A DNA stretch of 64,000 nucleotides from Polytrichum commune (taxonomy: Eukaryota > Streptophyta > Polytrichopsida > Polytrichales > Polytrichaceae), in contig OX485807.1 of NCBI GenBank assembly GCA_950295325.1, forward strand, positions 7,318,501 to 7,382,500, given 5' to 3'. Shown here one piece after another: positions 35,501-47,894 of this stretch; within the stretch, counting starts at the first letter, position 1, and each line of letters starts with the position of its first letter. The translations under genes were made by a program, and so were the position numbers. Under the pieces are notes generated by a model, which ran no database searches, was not told where the DNA came from, and saw nothing but the letters and a program-made list of their open reading frames with translations.

Positions 35501-38500
35501 TATACATACACAAATTTTACGAAGGATTAGGTACTAAATAGCTGGAAGTACCACTTTTCTTGAAGAGCTTGAAAGAATTTGAAGTGGTGGCACTCTAGAC
35601 TTGAATCAACGTACTTAGGTCCCCTTCGTACTAGAAGCTTGAGTTGAGAGATCAAACTTGCAATGGTTTGATACTTGGAGTTGACAAGCTTGTATCCAAA
35701 GCTCAAACTATTGAGACCTTCACCAGTCTTCAAGGTCTCACTAGTTTGAGTAAGTGTAAAGTGGCCATGCTCAAAGTAAGATGTCAAGAGGGGAGTTAAA
35801 CTCAAACCAAGGAGCATTCATGACAAGCCAAAGAATGCTTGAAAGCCCGGCTTTGGGCTCACAAAAATGAGAGCTCAAAGTCTCGATGTACGTTCCTAAA
35901 GCTTGCAATTTTGACTGAGAGATTGTCAGAAATGATCGAGAGCTTGTTGTGTCATTCCACACGGGATCCACCAAGGAGCCATCTAAGCGTTGTAAGCCCG
36001 AGAAAAAGTTCATCCCTCAAGTTGAAAGCTTATGTATAAAGTGGACTTGAGTGAACAAGCACGAGTAAGAGGCTCCCTTCTGCCAATGAAAAGGCTTGTT
36101 TCTTTGAGATTTCAACCTCTGGTGTGAAGGGGGCCTTGGGATTTGCGATCAATTTTGCAAGGAAGAAATGTGGTCATTCTTGGGCTAGGTAAAGCTGCAA
36201 GCTCACCTCCTGCAGAAAATCCGCAATGCCTTTTCGATCAGGGCACTTGAACCCGCAGGTTTCAAAAAACTCGAGAACGTGCTCTCGTGGGCCTTGATAT
36301 ACAACTTGACCTTCAGAGAGCAGAACAACGTCATCGAAGAGCTCGAAAGTTTCAGGAGCTGGTTGTAGAAGGGACATCATGATGGTGGCGTCCATGACAT
36401 GGCAGAACTGGGACAAGCATTTTACTATTTGGAATGTGGTGGAGCTGTCCAACCCCGTCGAGATTTCGTCCATGAATAATGCTTTCGTTGGCCCAACTAT
36501 CATCTCACCTGCAAAAACACCCCAAAAATATCATCAACGAGGTTAATCTCAACTACCTATTTAACGTTCACATCAAAGAGTTCCGAATTTCTTGGATGAA
36601 TTCAAAGAACTCAATTATTTTACAACTGCGGTCACGTGTCCATATAAACATAAATATCACATACCAGTTGTAACACGCTTCCTTTGGCCTCCAGAAATCC
36701 CACGATGCATATTATCACCGACCAATATGTTTGCGCACACGTCCAAGCCCAAAAGCTGCATGACATATACATATATATATGAACATCTTTTAAGGCACAG
36801 AAAAAATGATTTACTTTTAAAGCAATGCGATGCAAGGCACGTCACAAAACTGCACACATATCCGGTAGATGGGTCTTGCATGGTTACTTATTTCCGACTA
36901 GCCCACTTCGCCTAGGGCTTGAAACACACAATTATTAGCAAATCCAAATCGAGGCCGTAGCCACTTTCCTCATAATTTTAGGAGTTCATATTATTATCTT
37001 ATTCACTATCAAAGTATATATCCGTGTGCTCATTAAATGGTCATATAGGTCCCCTCGATTATGTTCACTATTGAGCCTAGAATGGTTATCATACTTTGAG
37101 CACGCTATCTAATCTCTTCAAGACACATGTCTTTTTGGTATCCATTTTGGAGCCACACCAGACCACATACCACTCAAATATAGGTGTCCTAATAAGATAA
37201 CTACCTTATCATGATGTTCATATTCGCAGCTAAAAGTGAGTTCGTGGTGTATTATGTAATTATCAAGTTAAAATTATACCTAGTGACAGTGTATAATGTA
37301 ATGGTCTTATTCCACCAGAAGGTGGCAGTGCAGAGGCTCGTCATGTATGCTTGCCTTATAGGGCCAGCGGTTCTATCTATCCATCTATCTATCTAATGAT
37401 CTTAATAATGTATGTGTTATTATTATGCAACAAATTGCTTCATAGTAGCATAATGTGTGGCACATGCTCCAAGAATTTTTTTTTAAAATCATGCAATATG
37501 ACGCAGTAATGAGGATTTATTGATGTAATTTCAATATTTTATGGTTTCTAGATGATAATTTTGCCTCTGGAAGTTTGTGATGTGAATGTAACCTTCATGA
37601 TGTAATCTGTGGAGAGGCTGCTCTGCATTCCTTCCACTGCTGTTGCCTGTACACCCAAAACACATTTTTTATACTTTCACCATATAATTCATTGCTCTTG
37701 ACATGATGTTGCTCAGCATCATTTAACAAAGCATTTAAAAATTTCGATAGAATCAAGGACTCCCACAGGATAGTCCCACAAGGACTCCAGGGAATTGCAA
37801 GAATAGAGTCTAACCTTCATGTATACGTCCACATCTTTTTCAGGAAAGATACCAGCTTGTTTTTCTCGTTTCGCAAGCTCCGCCAGCATTTCTGCAACAC
37901 CCACATTAGCACCAATTTATACATTTTATCAACCATGTCCAAGAGGGGGGTAGCCAACATTCCACTAGATAATGTAGTCCAACAAAAGATGGGATCTCAT
38001 TCGAAGTAAAAATTATAAAAGTATTAGGAAAAATTAGAGCATTCAAAATTGATTTTGAGGATACAAGAGATATGCTCCAAGAATATTCATTAAATATGCA
38101 GAATATCCCATGAATATGCACATTACTCCATAGCCCCTTTGAAAATACTCCATTATGGCACTTGATTTCTTAGACTAAAGGGGATTTACCCCCCCTGGAC
38201 CATGTTTATAATTGAAACTCATTTCAAACAATGGCTGATTTTTGTAATAACGTTTGAGAGGACTTACCGTATCGGGTCCCAACCCCCTGGCAACGTGCCG
38301 AGAAATCGAGGGTTTCCCGGACTGTCATTTCTCCCACATGGACATCTTGCTGGCTGATGTAAACAGATGTCTTTTGCGGCACAAACTCGTCAAGCGTGTG
38401 GCCATTGTATGCCACCTTCCCCTTTACCTGCTCCATATCAGGATGAAATTGCATCAATAAAATTTTACCTCATCATCCAATCATTTATTTAAACGGCCAT

Positions 38501-41500
38501 TAACATGTGTAATTGTATGAAGGTTACCCCATGACTCAATGGTTGTCAAGAAAACCTCCAAATTGCAGAATCACTACTCTACTTACATGGAGACACAAGT
38601 CATGAGGGTAGGATTATTTCATAAATTCTACCTTTAGTTCTTTGTCGAGTTTCCCAGCCAGTGCAAGGAGTAGGGTACTTTTCCCTGAGCTCGGTGGCCC
38701 CAAAAGCAACGTCATTCTGCACAGATAACCATTTTTTCCTGTCAGAAATTTCTGAGGTGGGAAACAAAGATGATTTCAGGTATTACAAATGGTTGATAAT
38801 GAGCACATAATTTTCGGTATATGTTGAGTTATCCCTTGCTCTCATAATTTTGCTAAATCTTATTTCTGCCCAGGGTTTCAGCAATTGGAACCCACATGAC
38901 CTTCATTTTGAGAGTACCCAAAATCCAAGATGTAAAGTCAGTGGTAATTTCAGGAAGTAGAAAGAATCAATGGGGCTTAAAAAACTTACCGTGCAGGTTT
39001 CAAGATGCCACTGACATCATGGAGGATGTTAAGCACCATCTTCTTTGCAGGGTTTAAGCCCACACAGTCCAATACACCCTAAAAAAAATCCATCAACCAA
39101 CACAGAACAGTTTTAATCCAATTTTATATAATTCGATAATTTTAAGTATAGTGAACCCTGTTGCTGCTGCAAGCCTTCCACTGCTTGTCTCCATTAACCT
39201 CTCTAATGGACTGAAGAGTGTGGATCGATGCAAGTATATAGACCCTCCAAAGCTTGACATTATGGAGAGCGCTTAATTACAATAGTATTTGCATTTTGGA
39301 AATTTTGGAAATTGGGAAATTGCCATGAATAATATACCTCCAGGAAGTTGATGGAGGCATTCAGGAGTGTGGGCAATGCACGGCTACCCAGAACGCACTT
39401 GGCATCGACAGTGAGATTCTCATATCGAACTTCAATTGTAGGGAGTTGAATCCCCACCCTGCCAATTAAAAGACGTCAAGTAAATTAAGGGTTTATTGAC
39501 ATGCTAAGTTGGAATTGTTCTCTCACATACCCCAGCCATCCTCCCACTTGCTAAAGTACAAAAAATAGGAAGAGGTCCTTGCACCCAGTAGTGAGGTTTC
39601 TTGAAAATCCCACGAATTGGCTGCCACCATTTTTTTGCATCGTAATTTCGACAGGGTTAGATCAACCCAACTGGGAGGGAAGAAAGATCTCTTCCTCCTT
39701 CAACAAACTTCCTTGCAGTGATTAAACTTTGTAACGCAAGTACAATCCTGGAGCGGGGAAAAAGTATTGCAGTCGATATTACCAAAAACAAAGTGCAACA
39801 TTAAGCAATATATGTAATTTTTTTAGTGTACCACAACTTTTGGGATGGGCCATCTCTGCGAAGTTCAAAACCAGCAGATGAATTTCCCGCTAGCTTGTGG
39901 GTTGCAAACTCAAAAGCCCCGAAAGACGTTCACGTTTCCAAGCCCAAAAAGCATCATGACAGAACTGGACAAAACTATAGCAAATGCATCCCAACCCAAA
40001 TCCAACGTCCCCCATGAAAATGTTCAAACCCAACTCCTTCCACAATATTTCTCTCTTTACAGCAAGTCAACCATTGCAATGCAACAAAAATCAACAGCCG
40101 ACAACACACCAAAAAAAGAGAAAATAAATAAAAGCACAAGTTCCCCTGCCCAGATGTGTGAAAAGTTTTGTGCACCAAATCTTTTGGGATATCCATCTCT
40201 GCAAACTTCAGAACCAGAAGATGAACCTCGCCACTTGCCTGCAAATTGCAAAACCCCGAAAAGACTGTCCACGTTCTCAAACCCAAGAAGGATGAAATTT
40301 TTTCCTCGACCAGCCACAAAGCAGCCCCAAATCCAACATCCCCCATGAAAAAGACTGAACCCAACTCCTCTTTCGACAATCTTTCCTTCTGCCTTTATAG
40401 CAATTCCACTATTGCAATGCAACCAAAATCATAAGTTGGCACACCAAAAAAAAGCACATAAAGAAATTATGGGGCTTGCAAAACCCCAAAAAAGCCTTTG
40501 CCATTCCCAACCCAAGAAGCATGACAAAAACTTCTCAAGCAGCATCAAAACCAGCAGCCCCAACTCAATCCGGCATCCCGGGCCATTATAAAGTCCAACC
40601 CAACTCCTATTTCAACAATCTTTCTTTCTTAACAGCAATTCAACCATTGCAGTACAACTACAATCTTGGAGAACATAAAGAAGCACAAAATCACGCAATG
40701 TGTCCCTGCCGAAATGTTTGTAATTGTTTCTCCACCAAGTCTTTTAAGATAGCCATATCTGTAAACTTAAAAACCAGAAGGTGACCTTCCCCGCTTACTT
40801 GTAAATTGCAAAACACCAAAAACCCCGAGGAGACATCCACATTCCGAAACCCAAGAAGAATGACAAAACTGCACAAAACTACAGAAAATGATAAATCCAA
40901 CATCTCCATTCCACAATCTTTCTTTAGTTATCTACAGTAATTCAAGCATTGCAATGCAACACGTCCTGGAGCGAGAAAAAAGAAGTAACTTTGCAGTCGA
41001 CAACACACACACACACACAAAATAAAATAATAATAAGCAGATTCTTGAGCAATGTTCTCCTGCCGAAAGTTGTAATTTTTCATACACCAAATCTTTTGAG
41101 ACAACATCTCTGCAACCCAGAAGATGAACTTCTGCATACTTGCAAATTGCAAAACCCCAAAACCCCCAAAAAAACTGTACAAAACTACAGCAAATCGAAC
41201 ATCCCCAAATCCAACATCCCCCATGAAAATGTTTAAATCCAATCCTCCTTCGACAATGTTTCTTTCATTCTTTCCTAATAGCAATTCAACCATTGCAATA
41301 CAACTACAATCCTTGAGCACACAAAAAGCACTCCACGTCACACATAAAAAGCATAGATCAAGCAATGTTACCCTGCCGAAATGTGTGCAACTTATTCGTC
41401 CACCAAATCTTTTAGGATAGCCGTCTCTGCAAACTTCAGAGAGACAAGATGAACTTCCCTGCTTACTTTGCAAATTGCAAAACCCCCGAAACCCCCAAAA

Positions 41501-42124
41501 AACGCCCACGTTTCCAAACCCCAAGAAGCATTACAAAACTACAGAAAATCCAATATCTCCAACCCAATCCAATCCAACATCTCCCAAACTGAAATCTCCT
41601 TAACTCAACTGCTCCTTCAACAATCTTGTCTTCTTTCTTAAGAGAACCAATTACACCCCCCAACCCATTTGCAATCAGGCAGCCGATAGCTGCGTTTGGG
41701 TTTACCTGTCGATCCGGTTCCGGAGCTTGAGCAAGAACTTCTCGTTGTCCTCATCAGCAACCTTAAGCAAGCTATCGATGATTTGTTGTCTCTGCTCAAA
41801 CCCAATGGTTCTCACATCCACCTCTTCATGCACCACTCGGCTGCCCAGATGTTTCTGCAAGATAGTGGTTCTCAGCCTATCATAGGTGGGAAGCTTCTCC
41901 AAGGCAGCCCACTTGAGAGCCTCCTCATCATCCTCCACATCATGGCTCAAATGATGCATCATCCCATGCTGCCTTGATGGCGTTCCCACCGTCACCCCGT
42001 TGTTGTTCCGTGAAAAAAACACCTCAGAGCCTATGCTGTATGATCGGTTTCGAGAGCCCCCGAGTGATGTTTTCCTGCTCCCCCATATGTCTATTCCCTC
42101 AAACGAGGCTGCTGAGCCTGCCAT
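27051..42124 (-). CDS. Full-size PDR-type ABC transporter (ABCG subfamily), 23 exons, 1502 residues
   Basis: Exons in transcription order: 42124-41706, 39458-39338, 39078-38990, 38716-38632, 38427-38268, 37891-37815, 37646-37593, 36755-36665, 36508-36207, 35492-35211, 34693-34377, 33899-33635, 33310-33154, 33004-32861, 32653-32478, 31911-31579, 30991-30701, 29777-29694, 29507-29374, 29128-28901, 28261-28090, 27966-27712, 27323-27051. All introns are GT-AG, all phases join, and the sum is 4509 nt. Known PDR proteins are ~1400-1500-residue plasma-membrane pumps exporting hormones, terpenoids, cuticle precursors or defence compounds; the substrate cannot be read here. Domain order is NBD1-TMD1-NBD2-TMD2. 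NBD1 has GPPSSGKST (~216), ISGGQRKR (~355) and LFMDE (~376). NBD2 has GVSGAGKTT (~945), LSTEQ (~1052) and IIFMDE (~1072). The end [11 protein letters not shown] is typical. No disabling change was found. Confidence 0.96.
29694..32653 (-). other. NBD2-coding exons 15-18 of the ABC transporter
   Basis: Residues ~855-1149. Exon 15 contains [20 protein letters not shown], the usual lead-in to NBD2. Exon 16 has Walker A (GVSGAGKTT) and the [19 protein letters not shown]-loop region. Exon 17 has [20 protein letters not shown] and [20 protein letters not shown]. Exon 18 encodes [16 protein letters not shown]. All motifs are intact. Confidence 0.93.
31985..32290. repeat. Dispersed repeat copy in ABC intron 15
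   Basis: Contains TATAGTGTGGCCCACTGTAT, GTGTGCACCCACATATTATA and TAGTGTGGCCCACAGTATAT. The same order of phrases appears at ~45,495-45,965 and, more decayed, at ~51,930-52,290. It is one member of a non-coding interspersed family common in the right half of the window. Confidence 0.75.
33311..33545 (-). repeat. ~112-bp tandem duplication in ABC intron 12
   Basis: The phrases CTGTCAA.AAGGAGG, AAAATAT.TGA..AACACT and TTAT.CT.AG.TGTA.GTTT occur twice, starting near 33311 and near 33423. The first block adjoins the true exon 13 acceptor and the second adjoins the pseudo-exon acceptor. Confidence 0.65.
33383..33422 (-). pseudogene. Chimeric mini pseudo-exon in ABC transporter intron 12
   Basis: On the minus strand, CTTGACAG precedes a 40-nt segment followed by GTAAACG. 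The segment starts like exon 13 (CCATTTCA against CCAATTCA) and ends like exon 14 (GATTCAATCAACATTTATG against GATTCGATCAATATTTATG), so it looks like a duplicate of the exon 13-14 region with most of both exons and the intron deleted. Both splice sites are plausible. Its length (1 mod 3) equals that of exon 13 alone and of exons 13+14 together, so a transcript joining exon 12 to it and then to exon 14 or 15 keeps the frame. Confidence 0.6.
35628..36135. mobile_element. 508-bp Harbinger-like MITE in ABC intron 9
   Basis: Left end GGTCCCCTTCGTACTAGAAG and reverse-complemented right end GGCCCCCTTCACACCAGAGG form an imperfect terminal inverted repeat that continues into TTGA-containing sequence. 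Flanks are TTA on the left and TTG on the right, so the presumed TTA duplication has one change. The ends resemble those of the elements at 7091 and 16188. No coding capacity. Confidence 0.65.
36207..39078 (-). other. NBD1-coding exons 3-9 of the ABC transporter
   Basis: These exons encode residues ~181-466. Walker A (GPPSSGKST) is in exon 4, the Q-loop region ([20 protein letters not shown]) in exon 5, the signature [11 protein letters not shown] in exon 8, and Walker B plus D-loop ([19 protein letters not shown]) in exon 9. Exons 3, 4, 6, 7 and 8 are only 54-91 nt each and were identified by frame, splice sites and family sequence. All catalytic motifs are intact. Confidence 0.93.
39830..41690. 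repeat. Diverged ~300-350-bp tandem repeats filling ABC intron 1
   Basis: The phrase CCAAATCTTTT..GATA..CATCTCTGCAAACTTC (with variation) followed by GATGAACTT and TTGCAAATTGCAAAACCCC recurs near 39,832, 40,171, 40,733, 41,085 and 41,399, with a partial copy near 40,470. Each unit ends with ATTCAACCATTGCAATGCAA-like sequence. Open frames of 60-200 residues on both strands are produced by the repetition and are not genes. Confidence 0.85.
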
Positions 42125-42260
42125 CACGGCCCTTTTTTTTTCCTCTCTCTCTCTCTCTCTCTTTCTATCACTCTACTCGAGAACTTCTTCGACAATATCT
42201 CTCTTTCTCTCTCTCACTTAGATGGCACCTTCGATCATCTATTTCTCTTATATAGTCCAA
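42125..42260 (-). promoter_or_regulatory. Core promoter and 5' leader of the ABC transporter
   Basis: On the minus strand TATATAA (plus positions 42248-42254) is a good TATA box about 125 bases before the ATG at 42124, which predicts a transcription start near 42,220 and a leader of about 95 nt. The leader contains a (GA)n tract (42,142-42,165 on the plus strand as CT). Confidence 0.6.
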
Positions 42261-42279
42261 AAATCTCCCAACCCTCGAG

Positions 42280-43140
42280 ATTGATGACTCTCCTTCCTTT
42301 GTTAATTACCTCCCACATGTCTCCCCTTCAATCTCCGAGTTTCTATGGGAATAGCTTTGAAACTGCAATGTCCAGGTTTGATCCTTAAGCTACAGCTTCA
42401 CAATCTTCACCCGCGAGGATGATGACTTTTAACTCTCTTTTTTGTCACACATTTTCCCTGAAGCACATTAAATGATATTCTCCGTCGAGCTTCGTCTCCA
42501 AGCTTCAATAGGTTTGGAGGGTTTAAAACTGCAATGTCCTCCTGCTCGCAAAATGCAGCTTCGATCCTCACAGATTGTCAGTCTTCACCCTCGAGTTTGA
42601 TGACTTCTTACCCTTTTTAATCTCACACATTTCCTCCTCAAGCACATTAATGTTAATCTTCTCCACCGGACTTCTTGAAGTGAAATGTCCTCCTGCTCGC
42701 TTAATGCAGCTACAACCAATCCTCACAGCTCAATTCTTTAAACTCTCTCGCTCTCTCTCTCCCCACCCACCGACACAGCTTCTCAGTCTTCTTCACCTCT
42801 CCGGAGATTTAGGAGTCTCCTTCCTTCCTTTCTTACCTCCCACATTTCTCCTCAACCACGTCATAAACTGTCATTCTGCACCATTAAACTTCGTCTCCAA
42901 GCTTCAACGGGGCGGCGTCTCCCAGCCTTCTGCAATAACCTCCTCCTGCTCTCCAATGCAGCTACAATCAATCGTCACAGCTCAATCTCTCTCTCTCTCA
43001 CACACACCTGGAGCCTTAGTAGTACTCTCCTTTTTTTTTACCTCCCACATTTCTCCCGAACCACATTAAATGCCATCCTCCACCAAACTAACTATGACTT
43101 CAATGGGAGGAGCTCCTGCAACTTCGATCCTCGCCGCTCA
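42280..43140. repeat. Diverged tandem repeats upstream of the ABC promoter
   Basis: About five units of 145-260 bp carry, in order, GATGACT..TACC, CTCACACATTT, CTCAAGCACATTAA, TTCGTCTCCAAGCTTCAA, TGTCCTCCTGCTCGC, AATGCAGCT and ATCCTCACAGCTCAAT. CT-rich ends of the units become progressively longer CT tracts toward 43,145. No coding sequence. Confidence 0.75.

Positions 43141-43144
<4 letters not shown>

Positions 43145-43237
<93 letters not shown>
43145..43237. repeat. (CT)n microsatellite, about 46 units
   Basis: An uninterrupted CT tract of about 92 bases, followed shortly by a (CA)n stretch at ~43,252-43,269. Open frames across it are artefacts. Confidence 0.98.
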
Positions 43238-43238
<1 letters not shown>

Positions 43239-43767
43239 CCAATCCGCCCACACTCACACACACACACATACATGTACTTCTTCGACTCAATAATTTCCTT
43301 CAGACAGCTTGTAACCTCGACCCACACTTGTCAGCCACACTTGTCATTGTCCACTAAACTTCTCCACTCTCGGCGATGCACCCACATTCTATTAAATTTC
43401 TCCCCCCAACCCAAAATAACTTTAATTATAACCACACTCACCCTCGCCCCGCCCCGCCCCCTGCTGCAACTACCTAACTAATACAGTAGCTGAACCAACC
43501 TGCTGTAATGCAATCCGCCTTCTCCTTCTCCTCCTCCTCCAACATTAACATCAACATCAACAGTAGTGAATTGCAGGTGGAACATTAAGAAGCTCATAAT
43601 AGGTGAACAATGACCATCATCAACATACTATCCTCCAGCTTCCCCCACTTCCACACAATGTTCTAGTAGTTCCCTCCACAGTCGAAGCTCCATGCAGTAG
43701 CCTGTCGTCTACGATCGTAGCCTCTGCAAACTTGCCCATCGTTTGCAGATCACAGACACAGAAAGAC

Positions 43768-44235
43768 GGACAGGCAGGCAGGCAGGCAGGCAGACAGGCA
43801 GACAGACAGACGCTCGCTCACTCGCTCGCTCGCTCACTCACTCAAGTCTCACTCGATGGGAGACAGATTCTAGACCAGTCCTGAGCTGAGCTGAGCTGAG
43901 CTGAGCTGCGGAGCCGAGAACTACTCAGTCTTAGTTACTGCTGCAAGCCGAGTTCCCAAGAGTTGCATGCTTGGCAGCAAGCAGCTTCAGCTCCGTTTGG
44001 CTTTGCTTTGCTTAACTTACAATTTGCCTGAGGAGTCTGTGAAGACAGTGAAGACAGTGAAGAGGGGACGAGAGAGGAGAGAATGAGAAGACAAAGTGTA
44101 GAGTAGAGTAGAGTAGAGTAGAGTAAAGAGAGTGGAGAGGAAGAGGAAGAGAAACGGTGGAAAAAGGGTGCCGTATGTGTGTAGGGGAAGAATATTGTCG
44201 GAGGCAGGCAGTGGAGAGAGAGAGAGAGAGCTGGC
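43768..44235. repeat. Cluster of distinct microsatellites
   Basis: In order: (GGCA)n/(GACA)n at ~43,768-43,812, (CTCG/CTCA)n at ~43,813-43,845, (GAGCT)n at ~43,881-43,908, a duplicated GAAGACAGT at ~44,041, (GTAGA)n at ~44,098-44,124 and (GA)n at ~44,214-44,230. The right end overlaps the first unit of the dispersed repeat array. Confidence 0.85.
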
Positions 44236-47200
44236 TGCTGGAAGTCAGTCCAGTAAGCTTAGCTTTAGCTAGCACCCAATTTACATACTACACTATGTAC
44301 ACTGTTTTAGGTATTTTAGTGTCACATACACTATTTGCAAAGGGACTAAACTAGATGCCTCGAGGTCTCCGACTGTCACATCAGTTAATTGTCAATATAA
44401 TAGTATTCATCAACATAGACACCTTTTTTAAGTGGAAATTTATGTACATTCTGACAGTCAGCGTAGCCTATTGGGATACTTGAGATGATGGTTTTGTGTT
44501 TAGTATGCATGAGGAAGATATTCTTGAGCACGAGTGTCAAGTGTCATTTGTGTGCATTTTAGTCAACTTGTAGACCGATGTGTCACAAAGGCATGCACTT
44601 CATAACACTACTGAACATGCTCATGTCAAGATATCAAGTAAGCGCACATGAACACCAAGTGTCATGACGTGACACTAATGGTGAAGTTGTTGATCATCAG
44701 TGTAACTTGTAACCTAACGTGTTCCTTAAAGAAGAGTGACTAACATTGTTATGCTTGGGACACTAAACACCATGCATGGTGTAGTGAATTAGCTACACTA
44801 TTATGTGTAACTGGGTTGTCCCATGCTAGTTTATCCACAATCCACAGGATTTTGAATATTGGTTGCCACAATAGCAAAATACAAGAATTGTCTTTTTACT
44901 TTGGTTGCTATATGGTCCTATGGATGTATAAACAAATTTATAAGTTTTGTGATCTAATTTTGATGCAAGGTAAGTTGCAATGGTAACTATGCAACCTATT
45001 TGCAAAGGCAACCTAATTGCACATATTAGTGCATGTGGGTAATTTCACACATGTGAAAAACATTCCCTAGTTTTAGGGTAATTGTTATCAATGTTCACAT
45101 GAATGGAGTTTTGTGACTCGCCCCACTCATGTGAAGGGTGAAAACGATGATTACTATCTTCTTGGCTTATGTTTAATAAAATCAATTTTAAAATCAAGGC
45201 CAAAGACCTCAACTTATCCTAGTGAGTTTAAATTAGGATGAATTAGTCACAAATTTCTAAGGGGAGCTTTGCTTTTGTTATTTACAAATTTCTTGAGGAG
45301 CCTCTAGAAACAATGAAGGGAAGAGAAGAAAAGGAGAAAAGGAGAAAAGGTCAAAAAAGGAAGTTGTATATGTTGAAGGGCAAGCAAAGGTGAGAGAGTT
45401 GTTTGATGGAAGTCAGTTTAGCAAGATTATAGCTAGCAATGAAACAACATATTACATTGGTGAATCAATTACATTATTTACGGTAACACGTGTGGGCATA
45501 CTTATAGTGTGACTTAATATTTGATGCACTATAGTGTGGCCCACAATATACACCATCACACATTAAATTACATCGGAACCTTATACTTGAGGGAATCATT
45601 CTCACATCAATCCCTTCACATGTCCAAAATTTGATTTTCAATTATAACATTCAACAAAGCACATTTTGGGAAAACATTTATTTTCAATTTGGTTGAAATT
45701 TATGTCTGGAAAGAGAGTAAGTATTCTAATTTTGAATTCCAGACTGTCCAAGTAGGACGATATAAATTGAACCTCACTTTATTGGAAGTCTCTTAAATGC
45801 ATATTTTTTCTCATCCAATTGAAATACTATGACCTACAACGTCGGTCTCTAATGGTATATATTGTGGGTTGGAAGTAATAGTGTGCACCCACGATATTTC
45901 CCCCAATGCTTTTAATGTTGGTTTCCTTGTGTATAGTGTGGCCCACCGCTTTACCATAAACACAATAGGGAGCAAGCATGGTCAAGGATACGGAAAAAAT
46001 GCTCAATATACTAAAACCATCATTTTTTTGGTCAAGTGCCTAAAAGTAGTAGCAAAGTGTTGTTTAAATTTGATTTTTCTTCATGGCGCCCTCTTTTTAT
46101 TGTATTAGGGAATCAAATATAAAATATCAAGATGAAATCTTCAAAACTTATCATTAAAAGTATTCCTCAAAAGGTAATGGCTAAACCTAATTTTGGACAT
46201 AGATTTCATGACCTTAAATTTTTGGATTTTGGATTTTTTTTTCCATATTCCTTGAATTCATTATAAACTTGAGGGCACCGTTACAGAAATTTGTAGAAAG
46301 ACATCAATTTTATGTAATTTTATCATATTTAGAGCAAATTTTAAACAATTACATGTTCGGTATATCTACTTGCACCATCTTTTAAAATATGTAAACTTTT
46401 CTTGGGAATCAATTTGTCAACATCAGTTGCTTGGCTTTGTAGATCAATGTGTTTTCAAATGTTTATGATTTTTTCCTTCAGAAAATTCAAAGTTAGTATA
46501 TAGTTGTGAATCACTTCACTTCAACCTATGCATGGTAATGAAGTTGGGTACTTGAATGTGCTTGCGACCTATAGCTAGGTGAGTTCACACCCAAGGTTAA
46601 TTTTTCCTAGCTTTTGAGTAGATTATGATACTGATGTTCAGATGGGTGGAGTTTCGTGACATTTCCCACCAAGGTGGAGGATGCAAACATTTGAATACTA
46701 TTTTATTGACTTATGGTTGACCAAATTAATCCTTGAATTGGGGTCAAAGATCTCAAATTACTGTGGCAAATTTAATTTGGAATGAATTAGTCAAAAGTTT
46801 GTATGGGGCTTTGCTTTGGTTACTTACAATTTTCATGCAAAGTTTGTGGAGAAGAGAACAAGACAAAAAAATGACATAAGAGAAGAGGGGCAGAACCCAT
46901 AAATGGGGGGAGAGGAAGCCATATAGGTTTTGTGGAGGGGACAATATTGCAAGAGGGAAGAGGAGAGAGAGTTGGTTGTTGGAAGTTAGTCTTGTACAGT
47001 TGGCTAGCACCGAATCTACATACTACATTGATGAAATACATATTAGGTGGGTTCAAACTTGTAGGTAACTTGTCATATCTTGAGCCCCTAAGAGACCATT
47101 TTTTATCTCTCCTTCACCTCTAAAGCCACTTGGGGGCCCAAGGGTAGCTCCAATGTGGTTGGATTCTTTTTTAAGTAGGGTAGGGTGAAGGCTTGAGGCT

Positions 47201-47894
47201 TAGTTGAGCTTACCACCATCACAATGACACTCATTATTCATTCTTAATGGCTCTTCAAAGTTGGGCACACCGCATTTTTAAAGTGTAGCAAGAGTGTAGC
47301 CAATATTAAAGGATATGACAAAAATGATGTTCTTTGATACATACAATTTTTTTTCCTTGTAACCATTCATGACATGCTATTCTTATGTACATCATGGTCG
47401 TGACAATAAATTCTCCTATAAAGGTCCAAATGATATCTATGAGGTATTTTAGGTGATTTCTATTTTATAATGCCCAAATAAAATATTGTAAGCTTCATTC
47501 TAAGCACCGACTATGTACATATGTGTATCAATATGGTATGAACAACTTTGTCTTGAAGAATTCTCTCTTTCATAAAGAGGAACACACTTTTTATAGTTGG
47601 TTTTAAATTTGCTCGAAAGCCTTAGGCATTAAGGGCTTAACTTCCTAGCCTTGGGGTAATTTTTGTTGATGTTCACCTAGGTAAAGTTTTGTGGCACCTA
47701 AGTTACCGAGGCGGAGGGGCAAACGCCAAATAATATTGTAGAGCTTGAGGAGTGTTATGGTTAATCAATTTGATTTCTAAATCACAGTCAAAGACCTCAA
47801 ATGACTCTAATGAGCTTGATTTGGGATGCATTAGTCACAAACTTATAGGAGGCTTTGCTTTGGCTCTTGAGGAGTCTCTCGAGGCAATGAAGGG

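Noticed and set aside
39845..41663. Frames of 90-198 residues on both strands in ABC intron 1
   Set aside because: They arise from the repeated units, occur in many frames, and contain no known motif.
43070..43357. Frames made of SLSLSLSL or RERERERE
   Set aside because: Direct translation of the (CT)n microsatellite.
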